Source: Protula sp. h YS-2021 (taxonomy: Eukaryota > Annelida > Polychaeta > Sabellida > Serpulidae). Taken from it: a DNA stretch of 64,000 nucleotides. Below are positions 57,680-64,000 of this stretch, piece by piece. Below the pieces are notes generated by a model, which saw nothing but the letters and a program-made list of their open reading frames with translations, had not been told where the DNA came from and made no database searches. The stretch covers positions 4,204,952 through 4,268,951 of the forward strand of contig OX457028.1 in the NCBI GenBank assembly GCA_949752745.1. The letters run 5' to 3'. How positions within the stretch are numbered: the first letter of the stretch is position 1; each line of letters opens with the position of its first letter. A program made the position numbers and the translations under genes.

Positions 57680-57832
57680 CAGGTATTGTTCAGTTGGGTA
57701 TTATCCAGTTGGATATTGTCCCGTTGGGTATTGTCCCGTTGGGTATTGTCCCGTTGGGTATTGTCCCGTTGGGTATTGTCCCGTTGGGTATTGTCCTGAG
57801 GATATTTTCCAGTCGGATGCAGTCCTAGACCT
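57680..57832. repeat. 15-bp minisatellite ending in a MULE-like terminus
   Basis: About eight units of GGTATTGTCCCGTTG, degenerating at both ends and closing with GCAGTCCTAGACC. That end matches the right termini of the MULE-like elements at 24126 (GGCCTAGACTC) and 27618 (GTCCTAGACC). No left arm or duplication was found, so it is probably a solo arm. Confidence 0.7.
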
Positions 57833-58230
57833 CATAGAACATGTCCAGTGTACAGTCAGTTTTATTTCTATCCATTTTTCTTTCATTTTCATTTCATGAA
57901 CATGAGCAAATATTGTGTCTTTCAAGAAAAAAGCAACTGAAAACCATGCAACAGGGACAAGGGGATAGATATAAGCTAAATGTAAAAGATTAGGGGGGGC
58001 TGGGGGCGGGGGGGAGGGGCTGGGGAGGATCCCATTATTCAACTGTTGCGTCAAAAGCAGCAGTAATGTGCTATTTTTTAGCATTGGTAGGGCATTGGGG
58101 TAGCAGGTGGCTTATGGTCCGTTACACAGTAACATGTCACGTAATTTTATAGCTTGGGCAATATTTAGGTGATTACTGTGGCTTAATTAATTTACCGGCC
58201 TATTAAAGTAAACAAATCATGATTGCTGGG

Positions 58231-58233
<3 letters not shown>
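57833..58233. other. Intergenic, no gene seen
   Basis: G-rich run at 57992-58027. No gene supported. Confidence 0.5.

Positions 58234-58323
<90 letters not shown>
58234..58323. repeat. (AT)n microsatellite
   Basis: About 90 bp of AT dinucleotides. Confidence 0.97.
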
Positions 58324-58326
<3 letters not shown>

Positions 58327-58525
58327 CCCGTCCCTCCCCCCGCCCCCAATCTTCTTTTACATTTTGCTTATCTATCCCCTTGGGTGTTACGTGATATTAG
58401 TCGTTTTTTTTTTTTTTACATTTATGGGACACTTCCGTTTTCTGTCGGGCGTCTTTTTACGTGTTTTTTATTTGTTTGTTTGTCTTTTATTTGTTTTGTT
58501 TTTTTGTAAATTTCCATTTCCATTT

Positions 58526-58529
<4 letters not shown>

Positions 58530-58607
<78 letters not shown>
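58530..58607. repeat. (AT)n microsatellite at the BEL/Pao insertion point
   Basis: About 78 bp of AT ending directly at the proposed LTR start. Confidence 0.95.
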
Positions 58608-58612
<5 letters not shown>

Positions 58613-59800
58613 GAATCAGCTGATTGGTATTTTGGGTTGATGTTATTTAGACGAGCGGATACTGTGCTGTCAAGTAAGCACCGCAGAGTCTTGGAATGCG
58701 TTACCTTGGTTACCGAACCACAGCATACTCTCTATAGGCAGGGTTTATGCGTGGCTGTGGAAAACAGTGTAATGCAAGAGCAGTGGACGCTGGGTGGTTC
58801 AAGATGACTCAGCACATGTGTGCGCGCATGTCATGACAACATGCTGATGTTTGTAATGTCTTCATATTTAGACCAAAATTTATTTTAGCGTGTTTCTTTA
58901 GGGGTCAATTAAAACTCATTTTATTAAAATGTTTGTGAATATTATGAGCGGGAGTTATGTTTCCCGTAGTTTGGACATGTATAGCTTTATTGTGAGCGTG
59001 ATTTGCAGCTATTTCAGTGTGTGGATCGGGTTTATTCCTGTTTTTTCTTCATTGTTTATTTGAGTAAAGGTATTAGTTTTATCAATTATATTCCGATATC
59101 TCGTCTGTTGAATTGCCTAATATTCTAAAAATCGGTCTGATAAAAATCCTTAATCACATGGTCATTCAAACACCAAAATTGGCGTATTCCGTTCGTTTTT
59201 GCACTATTTAAATAGAGATTGAAGTCGGGGTTGAAACACAAAATTCGCTGACTGCAGATCCGAGGTGGATCTGCTGGATGCACTTCTTTGTGGTTTGCAC
59301 TTACGTACGTTCTATTCACATAAAGGGAAATGTCCGAGTGGTGGGGCTTTGTTCCAAATTTGGCAGAAGTAACGTGAATATAAAGGGATAGTGTGGAGAC
59401 GTAACGCTCGGTAATTATTCCTTTACTATTATTATTCTGTGAACTTAGCTCTTGGTTAAATGCTGTATATACGGAAGGTTAATGCGTGATGATTTGATAA
59501 CAGTGTTTTGTGTCTTTATAAGGAATGTAGATATTTACTGAAAGGTGCCAGTAATATTTAGTGCATTAACAATGAACTTAAACGTGCGAGAAGTTACATG
59601 ATCAGGTTTCATTTGTAACAAACGTGTATTGTGCGTTCAATCATACATATGCTTTTTTTTTTTTATTTTTTTTTTTATGTGTACATTTCTCTTTTTTGTA
59701 GAGAAACGCTTTGTAGTTTATTTTGAATAAACTGGTTTACTCGGTGCGTCTGAAAGTTTGTTTCACGGCTTCTACATTTCTCGAACGTCTCTAGCAACAT
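58608..59800 (+). mobile_element. Left LTR and leader of a BEL/Pao retrotransposon (boundaries provisional)
   Basis: Unique sequence begins at TGTTGGAATCAGCTG right after the AT microsatellite; TG is the expected LTR start. The stretch to 59800 is non-coding and includes an AATAAA-like GAATAAACTGG near 59726, compatible with an LTR polyadenylation region. The LTR end and primer-binding site could not be fixed: candidate ends are CTTCTACA near 59775 and CTAGCA near 59796. The right LTR lies beyond the window, so the LTR call is inferred from position next to gag-pol. Confidence 0.5.
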
Positions 59801-59814
59801 TGACGGTTGGAACC

Positions 59815-62800
59815 ATGGCGACAGCAGATGCTCCAGAGAACATCGTGGCTCTCAAAAGAGAGCGGGGTGCGCACGAGACGGAGATAGGACGTTTGCTGAA
59901 GGCGCTGGAAGCGGCTATGATGTCACGAGAAAATAAAATTGAAGTGACTGCAATTTTTGAGAATTTCAAGGCGCAGTTTCTTTTGTTTAAGAGCGCACAT
60001 GTTAAGTGTACGGATAACCTGAAGGATACTTCAGTATTAACTGCGTTTAACGAGCAATTTCGCAGTTGGCAAACCAACTTTACAGAGTGCTGCGATCGCG
60101 TTGATCAATGGCTAAAGGACATTGACAAGGAACATGGTGATAACAAGGGTGACGATAACGAAGATGTTCAGTCGCAAAGAAGTTGTGCCGAATCAGTTTC
60201 GTCACAGGCCAGGATAAAGATGGCGCAGGTAAAAAAGGCCAAGGCCAAATTACAACTGCAAAAACTGGCCGAACAAAAATCGTTCGAGTTGAGAAAACTC
60301 GAGCTCCAACGCAAACAACTGGAGTTGCAAATAGAGGAACAAGCGAGGGAACAAGCAGCTCTGATAGAGGAAGCCGCCGCAGAAGAGGCCATTTGGGTGA
60401 AAAGCGAACCGGAAGCGTTTCCAGAAGCGAAGGAAACAGTGCGCACGCGTCAGGCAGAGAGGGAACCGGTGGCTGGGAACACACTTCCGGAACTGAGGGA
60501 ACATGAAGGCAGTCTGTCAGGTGTCCGCGCCGTAGGTACGTCACATACTGCCACGCCTACCGCCAGTGACATGTGTCAACAGGAAAGGGACGTTCCAAAT
60601 GCAAACACTTTAGAGCTGTACCGGATAATTAACAATTTGAAATCGGATTTGCCCAAGCCAGAGCTCCAGTATTTTGACGGTAAGCCAAAAGACTTTAAAA
60701 AATTCATGCATAGTTTTGAGTGCACTATTGAAAACACTACCTTGGATGATAAGGCTAAATTAAACTACCTTATTCAATTCTGCAAGGGTGAGGCGAGGGA
60801 ATTTATCGAGTCGTTTGTATTGCTTGAGCCAAGCGAGGGTTACAAGAGGGCTAAGGTAATGCTGAGGGAACAGTTTGGTAGGCCTCATGTGGTAGCCAGG
60901 GAAATGGTTCGGGATTTGGTGGAAGGAAACGAAATTAGACTTGGTGATGCCAAGGCCTTGTCAGAATTGTATAAGGAAATGATTACATGTGAAGTTACGC
61001 TGGGTGGTGATGGGTTGCAACCTATGCTGAACAACAGTGATAATTTGAGGAAAATTGTTAGGAGGTTGCCTGGCCCACTCCGTGTAAAATGGATAGATAG
61101 GGCGTGTTCAATTGTGGAAAGTACTGGGTGCGAAGCGGAGTTTAGTGACTTGTTAACCTTTGTAAAGAGATGTGTTGCTTCTGTGAACACAATGTATGGG
61201 GTGGATCTCAGTATGCAGAGAAATGGGAACAGTGAAAGGTCGCAAAGGAAAAGGAGCAATTTTGGCTCCAGTAGGTATAGAAAAGAAGGTTCTACCCTAG
61301 CTGCAACGGGTGAGGCAGGTCATAGTCAGAATAAAAGGGGAACAAGTAATTTGGGCTCGCAGATCCAGGGAGCAGCTGGTACGGAGGGTTCAAATCAGCC
61401 CCACGGCTTTAAATGTCGGTGCTGTGGAGGTGGGTGTTTGGATTTGGCCTCCTGTGACAAGTTCAAGGGAATGAGTTTAGAAAATCGTCAATTCTTAGTC
61501 AACAAATGCAGGCTATGTTTTAACTGCTTAAAGGGGAAACATTTAGTCAGAGACTGCAGGAAACCAAAAATGTGTGACGTCACAGGATGTGAGTCCAAGC
61601 ACCATATGTTGTTGCATAAATGGGCAAAGAGTACTGAAGGTAGTTGTGCCACGGCTCAGGGGAGGTCAAAAAGAATGTGCATGTCAATTGTACCAGTGAA
61701 AGCAGTCGGACCCAATGCGACTGTGAGTACTTATGCTCTTCTTGACTCAGGTTCCAATGTGTCACTTTGCAGTGATGAGTTGATAAACAAGCTGGGTATA
61801 AAGGGAAGCGTCAGGGAATTTAGTCTGACTGGTATTGGGGGAAATAAGTCTGGTATAGGAAAGGAGGTAGTCCTAAACCTAGAATCAATTGATGGTTCGT
61901 CAACAGTCCGTCTGCCGCGTGTATGGTCGGTCCCTGCTGTTCCAGTGAATGCCCAGAGTGCCCCAAATATGAACGACATTAAGGGATGGCCCCATCTGGC
62001 TGACTTAGATCTAAAAACATGTAATGCGGATGAGGTTTCGATACTGATAGGAACAGACTGTCCTAATGAGTTGTGCCCGCTAGAAGTACGACGTGGTGCC
62101 CCTGGGCAGCCTTGTGCTCTTAAGTACACCTTGGGTTGGGTAGTGATTGGTCCTACCCAAAGATTTGGGAATACGTCTGGCGAATATGTCAATCTTCTGA
62201 ATGGGCAGTGTGATCAGATAAGGCGTGACATTGAGTGTCTGTATGAGAGTGAGTTCGGTGACAGTCACGTGGGCAAGAATGAAATGTCTTTCGAAGACAA
62301 GAGAGTGATCAAAATGTTTGAGGATGAGTGTCGTGTTGGTGACGGACGCTTTCATATTCCACTGCCGTGGCGGGACGGTAGTGAAGATTTGCCAAACAAC
62401 AGGCAAATGGCGGAGCATCGCACGCTGTCGCTGAGCAAGCGTTTGAAACGGGATCCAAACTTGCACCGTAAGTATACGGACTTTATGTCGGAGCTCCTGT
62501 ATAAGGGACACGCTGAGCTAGTTCCTGCAAACGCTTCGGAAGGAAAGCGTATCTGGTATCTTCCGCACCATCCAGTGACCAATCCAAAGAAGCCAGAAAA
62601 GGTAAGAGTGGTATTTGATGCAGCCGCTAAATTTAGAGGCGTATCCCTGAATGAGTCTCTCCTGCAAGGACCGGATTTGACTAACAGTCTGGTAGGTGTG
62701 CTAATTCGGTTCCGCCTGGAGCGTATTGCAGTAGCAGCGGACATAGAAGCCATGTTCTATCAGGTAAGGGTACCAGAACACGACCGGGACAGCCTACGTT

Positions 62801-64000
62801 TTTTCTGGTGGCCAAATGGGAACCTATCAGAAGAAACCCAAGAATACAGAATGGCTGTGCACATCTTTGGCGGTCGGTCGTCGCCGAGTTGTGCAAGTTA
62901 TGCGTTACGCCGAGCAGCGGAAGAGCAACAGGATGCTTATGATGCCGACGTGGTGACTACTGTACGCCGGGACTTCTACGTGGACGACATGCTGACATCA
63001 AAGCCTACAGTAGAGGCGGCAACGCGAGTCAGCACGAAGGTAAAGGAACTACTGAGTAATCGGGGGTTCCGCCTCACAAAATTCATGTCCAACAACAGGC
63101 AGGTTCTCGCATCATTGCCCCAGTCGGAACGTTCTCCGAAAATTAAAGGAATTGAGAAGTCTGCGCTTCCAGTGGACAGAGCCCTGGGAGTAGATTGGAA
63201 CCCAGAGGAGGACTGTCTTCGATTTAATGTCTTGGACACAAGAAAGGCAGTAACGCGTAGGGGTATTCTAAGCGTAGTGAGCTCTTTGTTTGACCCTTTG
63301 GGTCTAGTAGCCCCAGTTACCCTTGAAGCCAAGCATTTGCTACAGCAATTATGCCGATCCGGACTTGGATGGGACGACCCTTTAACGGAAGGGGAAAGAG
63401 AAGTTTGGGTCAAGTGGCTGAAAGAGCTGCCCAGGTTACGGGAGTATGGGATTGAAAGGTGTGTAGGACCGGTCAATGGAGCTGACAATCTAGAATTGCA
63501 TTTCTTCTGTGACGGTTCCGAAGTAGGTTTCGGCGCATGTGCTTACCTCAGGGTCAGCTTCGGAAACTGGGTAAAGGTATCCTTATTACTGGGTAAGAGC
63601 CGGGTAACTCCAATAAAGAAGCAAACCATACCGAGAATTGAGCTTCAATCAGCTGTAGTTGCCGTACGTATCGCGAAAACGCTCAGAACTGAGTTGGATG
63701 TAGCCATTGACAACACCTATTTCTGGACGGACTCGATGATAGTGTTGGGCTACATCAACAACACGTCCAAACGCTTCAAGACTTTCGTGGCGAACAGGCT
63801 CTCCGAAATACACGATGCGTCAGAGGCGTGTCAATGGCGGCACGTACCCACTGACAAGAATCCTGCTGATTTGGCTAGCAGGGGAGTTGCAGCAGGAGAT
63901 AAAGAAAAATTACGTATGTGGCAGAGTGGACCAGAATTTCTTATTAGGGAGATGAAACACTGGCCGAAATCGTTTGGATTCGCAGAAGTGGACCAATGTG
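59815..64000 (+). CDS. BEL/Pao retrotransposon gag-pol polyprotein (open to window edge)
   Basis: One frame opens at an ATG in good context (GGAACCATGG) and has no stop in 1395 codons. In order: a charged, likely coiled-coil stretch rich in Lys/Glu/Gln at residues 129-192; a Pao-type gag core (DUF1759-like; LPKPELQYFDGKPKDFKKFM) from about 270 to 460; a CCHC knuckle, CFNCLKGKHLVRDC, at 568-581; an aspartic protease (DUF1758-like) with LLDSGSNVSL and Asp 644. Then a reverse transcriptase with VVFDAAAKFRG near 930, the motif A Asp in AADIEAMFYQV at 976, and FYVDDML with Asp 1057-1058. Then RNase H with Asp 1233 (FFCDGSE), Glu 1276, Asp 1306 and Asp 1352. Integrase would follow outside the window. 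All catalytic residues are present, so it looks recent and possibly active. It makes the capsid, protease, RT and RNase H for retrotransposition through an RNA intermediate. Minus-strand open stretches here are shadows. Confidence 0.95.
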   Translation, partial: MATADAPENIVALKRERGAHETEIGRLLKALEAAMMSRENKIEVTAIFENFKAQFLLFKSAHVKCTDNLKDTSVLTAFNEQFRSWQTNFTECCDRVDQWLKDIDKEHGDNKGDDNEDVQSQRSCAESVSSQARIKMAQVKKAKAKLQLQKLAEQKSFELRKLELQRKQLELQIEEQAREQAALIEEAAAEEAIWVKSEPEAFPEAKETVRTRQAEREPVAGNTLPELREHEGSLSGVRAVGTSHTATPTASDMCQQERDVPNANTLELYRIINNLKSDLPKPELQYFDGKPKDFKKFMHSFECTIENTTLDDKAKLNYLIQFCKGEAREFIESFVLLEPSEGYKRAKVMLREQFGRPHVVAREMVRDLVEGNEIRLGDAKALSELYKEMITCEVTLGGDGLQPMLNNSDNLRKIVRRLPGPLRVKWIDRACSIVESTGCEAEFSDLLTFVKRCVASVNTMYGVDLSMQRNGNSERSQRKRSNFGSSRYRKEGSTLAATGEAGHSQNKRGTSNLGSQIQGAAGTEGSNQPHGFKCRCCGGGCLDLASCDKFKGMSLENRQFLVNKCRLCFNCLKGKHLVRDCRKPKMCDVTGCESKHHMLLHKWAKSTEGSCATAQGRSKRMCMSIVPVKAVGPNATVSTYALLDSGSNVSLCSDELINKLGIKGSVREFSLTGIGGNKSGIGKEVVLNLESIDGSSTVRLPRVWSVPAVPVNAQSAPNMNDIKGWPHLADLDLKTCNADEVSILIGTDCPNELCPLEVRRGAPGQPCALKYTLGWVVIGPTQRFGNTSGEYVNLLNGQCDQIRRDIECLYESEFGDSHVGKNEMSFEDKRVIKMFEDECRVGDGRFHIPLPWRDGSEDLPNNRQMAEHRTLSLSKRLKRDPNLHRKYTDFMSELLYKGHAELVPANASEGKRIWYLPHHPVTNPKKPEKVRVVFDAAAKFRGVSLNESLLQGPDLTNSLVGVLIRFRLERIAVAADIEAMFYQVRVPEHDRDSLRFFWWPNGNLSEETQEYRMAVHIFGGRSSPSCASYALRRAAEEQQDAYDADVVTTVRRDFYVDDMLTSKPTVEAATRVSTKVKELLSNRGFRLTKFMSNNRQVLASLPQSERSPKIKGIEKSALPVDRALGVDWNPEEDCLRFNVLDTRKAVTRRGILSVVSSLFDPLGLVAPVTLEAKHLLQQLCRSGLGWDDPLTEGEREVWVKWLKELPRLREYGIERCVGPVNGADNLELHFFCDGSEVGFGACAYLRVSFGNWVKVSLLLGKSRVTPIKKQTIPRIELQSAVVAVRIAKTLRTELDVAIDNTYFWTDSMIVLGYINNTSKRFKTFVANRLSEIHDASEACQWRHVPTDKNPADLASRGVAAGDKEKLRMWQSGPEFLIREMKHWPKSFGFAEVDQC

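Noticed and set aside
60080..63488. Several minus-strand frames of 90-170 codons opposite the BEL/Pao gene
   Set aside because: They overlap a continuous plus-strand polyprotein with catalytic motifs, so they are antisense shadows.

Overview
This window is repeat-dominated DNA from a eukaryote, almost certainly an invertebrate animal. It has no operons, ribosome-binding sites or dense genes. It does have splice-site-bounded exons, microsatellites of every small unit, homopolymer G/C tracts, and transposable elements typical of animals: BEL/Pao, DIRS-type, L2/CR1-like LINE, tRNA-derived SINE, Tigger/pogo-like, Mutator-like, Helentron-like and a Crypton-like fragment. A marine invertebrate, possibly an anthozoan cnidarian, fits this mix. 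That is an impression from repeat style only, because no host gene here identifies the species.

Layout. 1-9.7 kb: minisatellites, microsatellites and four copies of an AACGTT-rich short element, plus a 447-bp inverted-repeat element (8092-8538) sitting in an AT microsatellite. 10.6-13.2 kb: a decayed DIRS-type retroelement (gag, RT, RNase H, start of a tyrosine recombinase). 13.7-17.6 kb: minisatellites and a pogo-like element. 17.8-20.7 kb: a SINE with a target-site duplication, a LINE fragment on the minus strand, and two Helentron-like elements in opposite orientation. 21.5-25.8 kb: a second decayed DIRS-type element, interrupted at 24126-24832 by a Mutator-like element with a FLYWCH-like remnant. 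27.6-28.4 kb: a second Mutator-like element with a perfect 9-bp target-site duplication, carrying a splice-bounded open reading frame (a Pack-MULE-like candidate). 28.4-29.1 kb: a third Helentron-like copy. 29.4-30.1 kb: a minisatellite beginning at a pogo-like terminus. 30.8-32.9 kb: a 5'-truncated L2/CR1-like LINE. 34.9-36.9 kb: two Tigger-like elements. 37.7-51.8 kb: long satellite and microsatellite arrays, a third 9-bp-duplication inverted-repeat element (43432-44393), a palindromic MITE, and a 44-bp array that is open in all six frames. 53.9-54.6 kb: a hairpin and a frameshifted Crypton-like N-terminal fragment. 56.58-56.81 kb: the best host-gene exon, encoding a transmembrane segment and a tyrosine-rich cytoplasmic stretch. 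58.6-64.0 kb: the left end of a BEL/Pao LTR retrotransposon whose gag-pol frame is open from 59815 to the window edge.

The only apparently intact protein gene is the BEL/Pao polyprotein. The rest of the sequence records repeated nested insertion. Many non-autonomous DNA elements here carry short tandem arrays inside or at their terminal repeats, so several minisatellites in the window are probably parts of transposons. All family assignments rest on motifs and termini read by eye; no database search was possible.
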